Below, piece by piece: positions 1 through 8,079 of a stretch of 28,055 bases of DNA. A model generated the notes under the pieces. The model searched no databases, was not told where the DNA came from, and saw only the letters and a program-made list of their open reading frames with translations. Made by a program: the position numbers and the translations under genes. Position 1 is the first letter of the stretch; the number at the start of each line of letters is the position of its first letter. This DNA comes from a virus: positions 1 to 28,055 of the IMG/VR virus record IMGVR_UViG_3300036766_002289; one strand, written 5' to 3'.

Positions 1-678
1 ATGAAAATAGGATTAATAGGCATTGGGACACTTGGGGAATCTGTATTACAAAGAATGATACGTGTTTTTGATGTAGTGTTTTACGACAAACATATTGTTC
101 GCTGGCCTTTTTGTAGACTCAGTAGACCTTATCGAGAATATAGGGTTTGTGAGTTAACTGAATTACTTAAAGTTGCAGATGGACCGATATTTCTTTGCTT
201 GCCGCCTTCTAATTATATTGTAGAAGAAGTGTGTAAAGATATTAATGATTTAGTTAGGGATATATATTACGACCAAAAAATTCCAAGGGGAACCGCTGGT
301 CGTATCGTTGTTATCAAATCTAAAGTAACACCTCCTATTACTAATGTTTTAAATGCACGATACGAATATTTGCAATGTGTCTATAATCCAGAGACACAGG
401 GGAAAATTGTTCTAGGCGGACCAGATAAGGCTGTGTCTTTTGTCAAGCGAATATACCAAAAAGCATGTCCAGATATGCCTACAATAAAAACTGATGCAGG
501 TACTGCGGAAATGGTAAAGTATGTAGCTGACAATTTTTTGGAGAGAAAAGAGCTATTTGCTTTCGAAATGTGGGAAACGTGTAATAGAGTTGGTGTAGAT
601 TATGATAAAGTAGTAGAATGTGTAATAGATGATACTAGATTAGGAACGACCCATTGGGGCATTAAAGGAGAAATATGA
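1..678 (+). CDS. Truncated UDP-glucose/GDP-mannose dehydrogenase-like protein
   Basis: The protein has an N-terminal Rossmann NAD-binding motif (GIGTLG, residues 7-12), the CVYNPETQGKIVLGG segment typical of nucleotide-sugar 6-dehydrogenases, and a central helix (EMVKYVADNFLERK) matching the family's KYxxNxxLxxK helix. These enzymes oxidise UDP-glucose to UDP-glucuronate in two NAD-dependent steps. At 225 residues it is about half the usual length. It stops at the RLGTTHWGIKGE segment, just where the family's GFGGxC catalytic-cysteine motif should follow. The catalytic cysteine and the C-terminal UDP-binding domain are therefore absent. The stop overlaps the GroES start as ATGA. The ATG is the first base of the window, so upstream context is unknown. 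It may be a degenerate or repurposed protein, or one half of a split enzyme. Confidence 0.7.
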   Translation: MKIGLIGIGTLGESVLQRMIRVFDVVFYDKHIVRWPFCRLSRPYREYRVCELTELLKVADGPIFLCLPPSNYIVEEVCKDINDLVRDIYYDQKIPRGTAGRIVVIKSKVTPPITNVLNARYEYLQCVYNPETQGKIVLGGPDKAVSFVKRIYQKACPDMPTIKTDAGTAEMVKYVADNFLERKELFAFEMWETCNRVGVDYDKVVECVIDDTRLGTTHWGIKGEI

Positions 679-1028
679 AAAAGAATTTAATAGTTGGCGA
701 CTATGTTGCCAAGAAGGTAAAGCAGGTTACGGGGGCCAAGGCTACTGGTACTTTTATTTTGGTTGAGAAGTTGACTGAGGCTGAGTGTGAAAACACGCCT
801 ATTATACTTCCAAATGGAGAGCAAACTAAGAATAGTAATCAGGCTTATGTAGTAGATATAGGGCCTGCTTTAGAGAAGGATAAGTGGGGACTTGCTGTAG
901 GAAGTAGGGTTTTATTACAGGGGACTTTCGTGCCAGTCCCAGCAAAGAGTCCTGGCGGTAGAGAATTGGCTATTGTAACGCCGCATGACGTAAAATGCGT
1001 TTTGATTGAAGAATCACTTGTTGATTAA
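675..1028 (+). CDS. GroES-like co-chaperonin
   Basis: This 117-residue protein shows the GroES beta-barrel pattern: GDYVAKKV near the N-terminus, a polar central segment where the GroEL-binding mobile loop would lie, then VVDIGPA, KWGLAVGSRVLL and a C-terminal VKCVLIEE strand. GroES caps the host GroEL chamber. Phages such as T4 (gp31) carry their own version to help fold the capsid protein. It is translationally coupled to the upstream gene (ATGA overlap, with AAAGGAG upstream) and followed closely by dnaJ, making a small chaperone operon. No GroEL is encoded in the window, so it would act with the host chaperonin. Confidence 0.78.
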   Translation: MKKNLIVGDYVAKKVKQVTGAKATGTFILVEKLTEAECENTPIILPNGEQTKNSNQAYVVDIGPALEKDKWGLAVGSRVLLQGTFVPVPAKSPGGRELAIVTPHDVKCVLIEESLVD

Positions 1029-1037
1029 AGGAGTTGG

Positions 1038-2078
1038 ATGGATTTCTATAAGCTTTTAGAAATAGATAAAAAGGCTACTGAAGAAGAGATTAAAAAAGCT
1101 TATCGTAAGAAAGCGATGGATAATCATCCTGACCGCAATCCAGGTGATGCCAATGCCGAAAAAAGATTCAAAGAAATCCAAGAAGCTTATGAAGTTTTAG
1201 GTGATGTACATAAAAGAGCGCAATATGACAGCACTGGAAGTGCCACCAGAACTTCCAGTGCTGCTCCATTTAATAGTGGTTGGTCTTTTTTTGGGGAAGG
1301 TCATGCACCGCACACTGTTACGGAACGTGGCAGAAATATACAACTCAATGTTTCACTTGATTTAATCGAAGTCCTGAACGGCGCTAGTAAGAAAATTTCT
1401 GTTCCACAGAGAGAACGTTGCATTAATTGCGAAGGCCAAGGTTATACAGATTTTAAGTCATGCACGGCTTGTCATGGCAGTGGCAAGACCGCTATTAAGC
1501 AATCTCCATTCAATATTTATATGAGTTGTGGTGCGTGCAAAGCCACAGGGCGTTCAGGCACTGTAAGTTGCGGCACATGCAATGGCGAAGGGTTTATCAC
1601 TAAGAGTAATTTAGAAATAGCGGTAAACATCCCACCAGGAGCGGATTCTGGTCATCAAGTGAGAATCGGTGGTTATGGGGAGCCTTCCAAGCATCCTTTT
1701 GGAGCAAATGGGGACTTAGTTTTAGTTATTTTAATTAAAGATCATCCAATCTTCAAAAGAAATGGGGCTAACTTAACATTAGAATTCCCAATAGGTTTTA
1801 ATGAGTTATGCTTGGGAACAAGTGTTGAAGTGCCAACTTTAACAGGCTCAGCAATATTGACAGTGCCACCAAGGACTATAGATGGCACACAATTCCGATT
1901 AAAGGGAATGGGTTTACCTTATTACCAGGGTGGAAAAGGTGATTTGATATTGGCCGTTAAATTGGTAATCCCACCACAGGATAACATTGAGTCTAGCAAG
2001 AAATTGTTTGAGAATATCTCCAAGTTTGAGAATGCTTACTTGACAACTGAGAGAGAAAGATTTAAAATTAACAAATAG
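1038..2078 (+). CDS. dnaJ: DnaJ (Hsp40) co-chaperone
   Basis: A full-length type I DnaJ of 346 residues. The J domain occupies residues 1-68 with the HPD signature (NHPDRNPG) that stimulates the ATPase of DnaK. A short Ser/Thr/Gly/Phe linker follows. The zinc-finger region lies at about 130-190 with four cysteine modules (CINCEGQG, CTACHGSG, CGACKATG, CGTCNGEG); the third departs from CxxCxGxG. The C-terminal substrate-binding domains end the protein (for example GDLVLVILIKDHPIFKRNG). An AAAGGAG ribosome site precedes the ATG. No DnaK is seen in the window, so it probably recruits the host Hsp70 during replication or assembly. Confidence 0.95.
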   Translation: MDFYKLLEIDKKATEEEIKKAYRKKAMDNHPDRNPGDANAEKRFKEIQEAYEVLGDVHKRAQYDSTGSATRTSSAAPFNSGWSFFGEGHAPHTVTERGRNIQLNVSLDLIEVLNGASKKISVPQRERCINCEGQGYTDFKSCTACHGSGKTAIKQSPFNIYMSCGACKATGRSGTVSCGTCNGEGFITKSNLEIAVNIPPGADSGHQVRIGGYGEPSKHPFGANGDLVLVILIKDHPIFKRNGANLTLEFPIGFNELCLGTSVEVPTLTGSAILTVPPRTIDGTQFRLKGMGLPYYQGGKGDLILAVKLVIPPQDNIESSKKLFENISKFENAYLTTERERFKINK

Positions 2079-2088
2079 GAGAGATATC

Positions 2089-2565
2089 ATGAAAAATTAT
2101 CTAATACTTGGCGGGATTGCTTTTGTTGCTGTATTTATGGGGCAATTACTTTCGGCGTATATTACGTCAAGTAGACCTAACAACGTGTCAAAATTCAACG
2201 TGAAAGAAGAAATGATAGCCAGAGACTTGGATGGACGGGTTATTCAGCTGGCAGGTGGACAAGTTTGGCCATTAGATAGCTCGCAAAATATTAGAGTTAA
2301 AGTGGAAGGCAAGAAGCCTTTAGATGAGTATGTGGTGGTGATAGTAGAAGTTAGTGCATCAGCACAGGTGCAACAAGAAACCCCAGCAGGTCCAAAGGAG
2401 CAATTCTCAACGACACCTAATTCAAAAGATGTGCCTAAGACCCAGAAATTGCCAACCAAACTTCAGCTAAAAGGCATGATGAAACTTACTTATGAGTTAG
2501 TTGATAGTAATTGGTATCTAATTGGTGCAGAAGGACTTGGGATGAAAGCCTATCCCTTGGATTAG
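2089..2565 (+). CDS. Small membrane-anchored protein, unknown
   Basis: This 158-residue protein starts with one hydrophobic helix (YLILGGIAFVAVFMGQLL, about residues 4-21), followed by a soluble part with a beta-rich segment and a Pro/Thr/Lys linker near 105-125. The topology suggests a single-pass protein with most of it outside the cytoplasm. GGAGAGATATC precedes the ATG and it follows dnaJ after 10 bases. I do not recognise the family. Its 3' end overlaps the convergent gene on the other strand by 4 bases. Confidence 0.6.
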   Translation: MKNYLILGGIAFVAVFMGQLLSAYITSSRPNNVSKFNVKEEMIARDLDGRVIQLAGGQVWPLDSSQNIRVKVEGKKPLDEYVVVIVEVSASAQVQQETPAGPKEQFSTTPNSKDVPKTQKLPTKLQLKGMMKLTYELVDSNWYLIGAEGLGMKAYPLD

Positions 2566-3041
2566 AAGACTTTGATGGTTTGGACTTTAGATGGTGCTTT
2601 GGAAGGATCGTCATTGCGTCGTTGATATACAACGGTTATTGTTCTACCTTGTTCTGGCTCTGGTTGTATCCTTTTAAAGTCATCATATGGAATGTAAATG
2701 GTGTCTACATGGTGTTTGTCGTTCCTGTAGGTTATGATGATTGGGTTGCGTTTTTTGTCTATGTGGGTGATAATACCGCTTCGTTCGGTAGAAGGTAGTT
2801 TTAGGTCAAAGTTATTCTGACTGAAGTTGCTATCGAAATAGCCAGCTTGCCAAGATGGTGGTTCTCCTGGCTGACTACCTGTCCATTGGGCGGTTAATGC
2901 ACCGAAAATTCCTGGTGGATTTGGGATATTAGTGCCAACTGGACCAGTGTTCATGTGTGGCATTTGGCGTACTGAGTGATTAAAGCCAAATGGCGCAAAC
3001 CCTTTTTTCTCCATTAGATAGAAAAATTCTTTGAACTCCAT
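2562..3041 (-). CDS. Probable late (virion?) protein with MxFxxF N-terminus, unknown
   Basis: A 159-residue protein with a Pro/Gly-rich middle (GTNIPNPPGIFGALTAQW) and a beta-rich C-terminal half. It is preceded by an exact T4-type late box TATAAATA ending 5 bases before the ATG, and there is no Shine-Dalgarno site. The N-terminus MEFKEFFYLMEKKGF resembles those of two other late-box genes here (MEGFKYFFEQ at 9133 and MIKFAEFVNRK at 23779). Promoter and N-terminus suggest a virion or assembly protein, but this is inference. No family recognised. Confidence 0.65.
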   Translation of the reverse strand: MEFKEFFYLMEKKGFAPFGFNHSVRQMPHMNTGPVGTNIPNPPGIFGALTAQWTGSQPGEPPSWQAGYFDSNFSQNNFDLKLPSTERSGIITHIDKKRNPIIITYRNDKHHVDTIYIPYDDFKRIQPEPEQGRTITVVYQRRNDDPSKAPSKVQTIKVF

Positions 3042-3046
3042 TACAT

Positions 3047-3054
3047 TATTTATA
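3047..3054 (-). promoter_or_regulatory. Late promoter box TATAAATA
   Basis: Exact T4 late consensus, ending 5 bases before the ATG of the minus-strand gene at 3041; no Shine-Dalgarno site. Confidence 0.72.
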
Positions 3055-3070
3055 GGAACTGTGTGTAATT

Positions 3071-3331
3071 ATGATAGAAATAACAGATATTCGAGTATTG
3101 TTACCTGCATTGGTTAGTTTCAAACAAGATGATAAAGAATTATCAATATTTGTCTATATAGATCAGTTAAAGAAAGACGTAGTTTTGCCAGATATGTCTG
3201 ATATATCTAACCTGGAAGAATTTAAGGCAGCGTTCACCACTTTTTATAATTCAAAAAACAAAGCAAATAAAATTCCGCCATTGCCAAGGAGTGCAATGGA
3301 AAAGGTTGATCCTGAACAATTTAAGGTGTAA
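3071..3331 (+). CDS. Unknown small protein
   Basis: An 86-residue acidic protein with strand-helix patterning and no motif I recognise. It is divergent from the minus-strand late gene; a weak AGGAA lies about 12 bases upstream of its ATG. It ends 5 bases before the preferred dUTPase start, and its last codons supply that gene's AAGGTG ribosome site, so the two are probably co-translated. Confidence 0.55.
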   Translation: MIEITDIRVLLPALVSFKQDDKELSIFVYIDQLKKDVVLPDMSDISNLEEFKAAFTTFYNSKNKANKIPPLPRSAMEKVDPEQFKV

Positions 3332-3335
3332 AATC

Positions 3336-3866
3336 ATGAAAAAGGGAAATATTTCATCCAAAATGCCGCAGACTAATGCCAATGACTATCTTACTAAACA
3401 GAGCAATAAGATACTGACAAAGATAGTTGCGGATTCGTCTGAATTTATTCCTACATACTCAACAAAAGGGGCGGCGTGTTGCGATTTAAAGGCTAATATT
3501 CAAATACTTGAGCCTGATCTTACTGTGGTAAAGAGTATTACTGTGGGTACATTAGAAACAGTTAAGATTGACTGTGGATTCTCAATGCAACTACCAGAAG
3601 GTTTTGAAGCACAAATAAGACCTAGAAGTGGATTTGGTGCCAAGGGTTTGATTGTGCCTAATTCGCCTGGAACAATTGACGAAGATTATAGAGGTAGGAT
3701 GTGCGTTCTACTTACTAATTTAAAGAGTGAACCAGTGGTTATTAATCATCTGGATCGTATAGGGCAAATGGCTTTAAAACCAGTTTGGTACTTTGATTTT
3801 CAATGGGTGGATACTCTTGATAATACAGAACGTGGTATTGGTGGGTTTGGTTCAACAGGAATATAA
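3336..3866 (+). CDS. dut: dUTP diphosphatase
   Basis: Trimeric dUTPase, which hydrolyses dUTP to dUMP and pyrophosphate to keep uracil out of DNA and feed dTMP synthesis. All five motifs are visible: AACCDLKA (1), RPRSGFGAKG (2), PNSPGTIDEDYRG with the catalytic Asp (3), RIGQM (4) and the C-terminal RGIGGFGSTG arm (5). An insertion of about 15 residues separates motif 1 from the strand leading to motif 2. I chose the ATG at 3336 because AAGGTG lies just upstream; a longer frame opens at 3291 but would overlap the previous gene. Length is 176 residues, slightly longer than usual because of the N-terminal extension. Confidence 0.93.
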   Translation: MKKGNISSKMPQTNANDYLTKQSNKILTKIVADSSEFIPTYSTKGAACCDLKANIQILEPDLTVVKSITVGTLETVKIDCGFSMQLPEGFEAQIRPRSGFGAKGLIVPNSPGTIDEDYRGRMCVLLTNLKSEPVVINHLDRIGQMALKPVWYFDFQWVDTLDNTERGIGGFGSTGI

Positions 3867-3874
3867 AGGAACAT

Positions 3875-4798
3875 ATGAAGAATCATTGGTTAAATAAGAA
3901 AAAAGAGAAAGAAGAAGATTTTGATATAGAGTTGGCTTATAGTGAAATAACACCAGGCTTACGGCCTGTATGCATTTCTGGCATCGTAGACCCAACGCTA
4001 ATATCGGTTCAAACAGTTACTATTTCTCCACCTTTTGGGAATGCCCTTCTTAACGTATATGGGTATGTTGATGCGTATTGTAGTATTATACCCCCGTCTA
4101 GCATCGCAGACCCTACCTTGATAACGGTTCAAACAGTCTCATGTATGGATTTTGAGCCAGGTCAGACCGCACTATCAGAATTAGATGACTTTGCTAAACA
4201 TCATGTATCCCCTGCTGGATTTGGTGGTCGTGATTGCTCACCCAATTTAGAGATTGGTGATGGTAGTATGAAGTATACAAGGGAAATCCAGCTTGGCCCT
4301 TTCACTTTTAAGGACAGCGATCTTGGGATTGATATATTTTTGAATGATGTAAGAATGGGCTGGCTCAATTGTAGGGGTGAGGAAAGTTTATTTGCTTGGT
4401 TGAAGGAAAAGCACACTGCCAAGCAAGATGGCCCAGATCAAAACTATTGTTTGAAGAGTCTTTCCAATTACTCCATCAGCTGCACTTGCAGGGACACTCT
4501 GTTTTCAGAAGAATTGGTCTTATTTGGGAGAATACCAGACGGATATGATGGAGATTTAGGTGAGAGTTTTTATAAATTTGACCATGATAATGTTGTTCCT
4601 GGAAGTTTAGTGGTAACTTTTAATGGGAAAATAGTTCAAATACCAGCTTACGGTCACGAAGTTTGTGCAGAACTATTTGATATAGGCGTAAAAACCATTA
4701 GTGTTGATTACAATAAAGGAAATATTTCAATAGAATGGTCTAAAACACCTGGGGTAATTAACGTTAATCTGCAATATGAATATGAGGTTAAAGTATGA
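3875..4798 (+). CDS. Unknown protein with internal repeat and MKNHWL tag
   Basis: A 307-residue protein. Residues about 36-90 contain an imperfect duplication, seen as IVDPTLISVQTV and IADPTLITVQTV about 40 residues apart; the matching DNA (CGGTTCAAACAGT twice) shows a tandem duplication. The rest is beta-rich with scattered cysteines. Its first residues, MKNHWLNKK, match those of the protein encoded at 7990 on the minus strand (MKNHWLQKA), although the bodies do not look alike. This suggests a short shared tag. A structural role is possible but not shown. AAAGGAAC precedes the start. Confidence 0.6.
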   Translation: MKNHWLNKKKEKEEDFDIELAYSEITPGLRPVCISGIVDPTLISVQTVTISPPFGNALLNVYGYVDAYCSIIPPSSIADPTLITVQTVSCMDFEPGQTALSELDDFAKHHVSPAGFGGRDCSPNLEIGDGSMKYTREIQLGPFTFKDSDLGIDIFLNDVRMGWLNCRGEESLFAWLKEKHTAKQDGPDQNYCLKSLSNYSISCTCRDTLFSEELVLFGRIPDGYDGDLGESFYKFDHDNVVPGSLVVTFNGKIVQIPAYGHEVCAELFDIGVKTISVDYNKGNISIEWSKTPGVINVNLQYEYEVKV

Positions 4799-5010
4799 AA
4801 ATATATTGTATTACTACAGTTGGTCGTCAGGTAGATGGCGATATAGTATCAATTAGGTTTGAAAAGGCTTTTAAGTCCAAGATTAAATCCGATGCTTTCG
4901 CTAAGGATTTAACTAAGGTTTGGACAGAAAACGTGAGTACTCCTACTGGCCCTGTCCAGTTTGTTTTAGAAAGGGGTGTTCAAGAAGTTGAACTAGATGA
5001 AGAAGAGTAA
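4795..5010 (+). CDS. Unknown 71-residue protein
   Basis: A small protein with two predicted beta-strands, a Lys-rich helix (EKAFKSKIKSDAFAKDL) and an acidic C-terminus. It is coupled to the upstream gene by an ATGA overlap and so belongs to the same operon. No motif recognised. Confidence 0.55.
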   Translation: MKIYCITTVGRQVDGDIVSIRFEKAFKSKIKSDAFAKDLTKVWTENVSTPTGPVQFVLERGVQEVELDEEE

Positions 5011-5025
5011 TTTTATAAGGAGAAT

Positions 5026-5766
5026 ATGAATATAACACCGCACAATCCCTTAGAAGGGCCAGCATCACAATTAACAATTCCGCTTCACGATGGCACAGAT
5101 GAACAAGTCTCTATAGTTGTTGTTCACAACAACAAACCAGAATATCTTAATCTTTGCCTGCAAAGTATTGCAGTAACCAGTTCTAACAATAACTACGAAT
5201 TAATTGTAGTCGATAACAATTCTGGTAAAGAATCTCAAGCTTTTCTAGATGAGATAGAAGAAGATGGCGTTAAAATAATTAGAAATGAGAAGAACCTACA
5301 TTGGAGTGCTGCTGCAAATAAAGGTGCCGAAGCAGCGTCCAAGAACTCAAAGTATATTATTTTCTTGCATCATGACGTTGTAATCATCAACCCAGCCTGG
5401 ATTGATCTTTTGATTAACGTCTCTGAATCCCAACAGTCTGGCATGGTTGGTCTAGAATTGGGCCAGTATTACATGCAGAATCAAAAAGTAGACTTTGTAC
5501 AAGAATGGTGTTTGTTGTTCAGTAAGGAATCCTGGAAGCAAATAGGTCCATTCCCAGAGACCTTGCCACAAATAGGTCATTCGTTTATAATGACCATGAA
5601 AGCTCAGTTGAAGGGTCTGAAGCCACAGGTGATGAAGAATCCAGTAGCGCATCATTACCATGTGTTTGCTTTGGATATTAATGAATTTGAAAGATTCACT
5701 GAGAGAGCTATGAATGAGATTCCAAGATTGATGCGTGAATTACAAACTATGCCAGTAACGAGGTAA
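5026..5766 (+). CDS. Family 2 (GT-A) glycosyltransferase
   Basis: A 246-residue GT2-fold enzyme. The nucleotide-sugar binding start VSIVVVHNNKPEYLNLCLQS lies at about 28-47, VVDNNSGKES follows, the acceptor-side RNEKNLHWSAAANKGA comes next, and HHDV fills the place of the metal-binding DxD at about 115. Such enzymes transfer one sugar to a glycan, lipid or modified base. No membrane segment is seen. GGAG lies 6 bases before the ATG. Other sugar genes in the window (14000, 15714, 19588, 20262) suggest a glycan-modification theme. Confidence 0.85.
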   Translation: MNITPHNPLEGPASQLTIPLHDGTDEQVSIVVVHNNKPEYLNLCLQSIAVTSSNNNYELIVVDNNSGKESQAFLDEIEEDGVKIIRNEKNLHWSAAANKGAEAASKNSKYIIFLHHDVVIINPAWIDLLINVSESQQSGMVGLELGQYYMQNQKVDFVQEWCLLFSKESWKQIGPFPETLPQIGHSFIMTMKAQLKGLKPQVMKNPVAHHYHVFALDINEFERFTERAMNEIPRLMRELQTMPVTR

Positions 5767-5768
5767 AT

Positions 5769-6143
5769 ATGGATTTGAACTTAACTCTTTTTTCTTATAA
5801 AGATGACCGCTTAGATTTTGTGGTAAAATGGAAGCATCGTCCACAAATACATTTCAATGAAACCTATATTAATGGTGATTTACATGCTTGGCATTGTCAT
5901 TGGGAACCATTGAAGGTTTCGACGGCGGACCCAGATGCGGATTCTAAAGTTCATGATTTTCATGTTAAAGAATTGTCGGAATACAAACATCTTTCAGGTC
6001 ACGCAATTTTAGAAAATGATTTGGAGAAATGGACACTCCAAGGTTGCCGAATTACTAATTACGAAATTATAGATGAGATTCGCTTAATCGAGTTAACATA
6101 TGATGGGGTTAATTATATCAATAAAGGATGTAAACATGAATAA
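5769..6143 (+). CDS. Unknown protein
   Basis: A 124-residue protein rich in Trp, His and charged residues, with a HAWHCHWEP cluster near residue 40. It is probably beta-rich. The start follows the glycosyltransferase stop by 2 bases and the end overlaps the next gene by 8 bases, so it is part of the same operon. Function not recognised. Confidence 0.55.
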   Translation: MDLNLTLFSYKDDRLDFVVKWKHRPQIHFNETYINGDLHAWHCHWEPLKVSTADPDADSKVHDFHVKELSEYKHLSGHAILENDLEKWTLQGCRITNYEIIDEIRLIELTYDGVNYINKGCKHE

Positions 6144-6486
6144 TGATGTTATAGATTTGCTTAATAGGATTAAGTGCTGTGTAGATGATGACGAACTTCG
6201 TGTTGGATGTGGTTTTATTCCACACGGTAGTTCAAGACATTGGATTTTTCACGGCTCATATGATGTTTTAGAGAATGCTGCTGATGCTCGCATTTATGAA
6301 AAAGTCATGAATGATAGGTTGAATGAAGCTAAAGCATTAGGCTTAATCATTAACCAAACTGGTAAGGAAAAATGGTTGGTGAGTGAAAATTGGTTACTCA
6401 CTGAAGCTGGTGAGGCGTATCTTGGCCAGCGCACAAGGGGAAAGATAGTAGAGGATGAACCTAAAAGTAATTTTGGATTTGAATAA
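6136..6486 (+). CDS. Unknown protein, possible winged-helix fold
   Basis: A 116-residue protein. The start at 6136 is chosen because AAAGGATG lies just upstream; an in-frame ATG at 6100 lies deep in the preceding gene. The C-terminal half (NEAKALGLI, then WLLTEAGEAYL) has the helix-turn-strand pattern of small winged-helix domains, but this is weak evidence. The stop overlaps the next ATG as TAATG. Confidence 0.5.
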   Translation: MNNDVIDLLNRIKCCVDDDELRVGCGFIPHGSSRHWIFHGSYDVLENAADARIYEKVMNDRLNEAKALGLIINQTGKEKWLVSENWLLTEAGEAYLGQRTRGKIVEDEPKSNFGFE

Positions 6487-7268
6487 TGAACCGTAGAGAA
6501 TTTTTAAAGACTTCTGCTGCAATAGCGGTTACTGCTGCCATACCTATGGATATTATGGCAACAGAAACAAAAAGTCCTTTTATTGACTTCGCAGAAAAGA
6601 ATTTCAAAATAAATCATTGGGAAAAAGGTCTTATTCCTTATGAAAGTACTAAACATCATAAAGAATTAGCCAAAATCTATGATGATGAAAGATTTGTATT
6701 AGTAAAGAAGTATAGACAAGGTGGTTTTACTACTATGTCTGTACTTTATGCATTACATCAATGTCTAACTAAGATTGATTTTAGGTGTGCGTTTATCTCA
6801 AAATATGACAGTATGTCTAGGGCTGTTAAGGAGCGTATCATTAATCCCACCTTAGATTTAATGAGTTATTTAAAGCCAGATATTAAAAGAAGTAACAGTC
6901 ATTTGTTAGAATTTGAGCATGGTAGCAGGATTGATTTTCGCTGTGCAAGTAACCTTTGTGGTTGTGGTGTGAGAACTGACTTGTTCATATTTGATGAAGC
7001 TGCGTTTATAGGAAAAATGGACGAATTATACGCAGCAATTTATCCATGTGCTTCGATGGGTGGCAAGATATTTTTGGTCTCGACCCCGAATAGGCCAAGA
7101 GAATTTTTCTATAAAACCTATGAAGCGGCAATGAAGGGTAAGAACAAATATAAAGTATACGCCCCGAGTTGCTTTGAACATCCAAACTATACGCCAGAGA
7201 AAATTGCGTTGCTAAAAGGATATCTTGGTGAGAAGGGTTGGAAACAAGAGTGTTTGGCTGAATTTTAA
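6486..7268 (+). CDS. Terminase large-subunit-like ATPase domain with Tat-type leader
   Basis: Residues 60-260 match the N-terminal ATPase of phage DNA-packaging terminases. They show a deviant Walker A (VKKYRQGGFTT), a middle segment ending SKYDSMSRAVKERII, Walker B with catalytic Glu (DLFIFDEAAF) and the coupling motif KIFLVSTPNRP. The protein stops at CLAEF, where full terminases continue into an RNase H-like nuclease domain, which is missing. The first 24 residues (MNRREFLKTSAAIAVTAAIP...) form a textbook twin-arginine signal, which makes no sense for a cytoplasmic packaging motor. It may be a paralogue exported or membrane-attached, a split terminase, or a chance leader. The next in-frame Met codons lie at 6546 and 6555, without a clear ribosome site. 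Confidence 0.75.
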   Translation: MNRREFLKTSAAIAVTAAIPMDIMATETKSPFIDFAEKNFKINHWEKGLIPYESTKHHKELAKIYDDERFVLVKKYRQGGFTTMSVLYALHQCLTKIDFRCAFISKYDSMSRAVKERIINPTLDLMSYLKPDIKRSNSHLLEFEHGSRIDFRCASNLCGCGVRTDLFIFDEAAFIGKMDELYAAIYPCASMGGKIFLVSTPNRPREFFYKTYEAAMKGKNKYKVYAPSCFEHPNYTPEKIALLKGYLGEKGWKQECLAEF

Positions 7269-7279
7269 GATGAACCTTA

Positions 7280-7990
7280 TTAACAATGAATGCTAAATGG
7301 ATTGATCTTAGAAACATAGTCTTCAACTTGTTTTTTGATGTCGCTCATTATTTCTTCTATTAATCTTCTATCACAGTCTTTCTTCCATTGCTCTGTCCAC
7401 AAACGTCCATCATGTTGTCCATCATATTGAATTTTTAGCTTAATGTCTAGAGTTTCTTGCGGCAAGAATGTATCTGGGTTTAAAGTTACTTGTGGATTTG
7501 CTACTGCTGATACGTTGTATTGAGGGCTGAACCATCTTGGTCTACCTGGAAAATATTCTGGGATTATATTATAACCATCTAAGCTATTATCAATCTGAAT
7601 TCTGAATTCAGCAAAAGTAAATACTTCATAATCGTTCCAGAGTCTGTCTAGGGTTACAACATACCAGTTATGTCCATCATCAGTACTGTAACGGTCACTG
7701 ATTTTACCAGTTAGTTTTCCTGATTCCACGTCTACCATCACACGACTACTTATTTCATGCATGAATGGCTTGAATTCCACATCTTTAGGTTGTTTGCCAA
7801 AATAGGTTAACTTAATAATTTTCCTGTCGTCCATAGCATTCTCTATTGCGATTATATCTAAAGCATCACTACATTTTATCATGTCTTTTATTATGGTTGC
7901 TTTTTTAAGTTCCGCTATAATTTCCTTATCTATTTCTTTTGTAATCTGAGTGGGAATGTCTTCAGCCTTTTGTAACCAATGATTTTTCAT
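7280..7990 (-). CDS. Probable late protein with MKNHWL tag, unknown
   Basis: A 236-residue protein with a charged helical N-terminus, then a beta-rich body with aromatic residues and a C-terminal amphipathic helix. The late box CTATATTA ends 4 bases before the ATG with no Shine-Dalgarno site. Its first six residues are identical to those of the protein at 3875. A virion role is plausible from the promoter class; no family recognised. It is convergent with the terminase-like gene, 11 bases apart. Confidence 0.65.
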   Translation of the reverse strand: MKNHWLQKAEDIPTQITKEIDKEIIAELKKATIIKDMIKCSDALDIIAIENAMDDRKIIKLTYFGKQPKDVEFKPFMHEISSRVMVDVESGKLTGKISDRYSTDDGHNWYVVTLDRLWNDYEVFTFAEFRIQIDNSLDGYNIIPEYFPGRPRWFSPQYNVSAVANPQVTLNPDTFLPQETLDIKLKIQYDGQHDGRLWTEQWKKDCDRRLIEEIMSDIKKQVEDYVSKINPFSIHC

Positions 7991-7994
7991 ATTT

Positions 7995-8002
7995 TAATAT
8001 AG
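7995..8002 (-). promoter_or_regulatory. Late promoter box CTATATTA
   Basis: Ends 4 bases before the ATG at 7990. The 89-base divergent region 7991-8079 holds this box and the one at 8067 and nothing else I can identify. Confidence 0.55.
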
Positions 8003-8066
8003 TTAAGCACTTTAGATTTATTTTACACGAATTAGTATTTTTACTATAAAAAAATTTCATGTATTA

Positions 8067-8075
8067 CTATATATA
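8067..8075 (+). promoter_or_regulatory. Late promoter box CTATATATA
   Basis: Ends 4 bases before the ATG of the HNH gene; no Shine-Dalgarno site. Confidence 0.58.
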
Positions 8076-8079
8076 GTAT

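Noticed and set aside
2244-2459. Minus-strand frame inside the membrane-protein gene
   Set aside because: Antisense shadow without ribosome site or recognisable features.
3291-3335. Upstream start of dUTPase
   Set aside because: Lies inside the previous gene; the ATG at 3336 has a proper ribosome site and the extra residues match no dUTPase motif.
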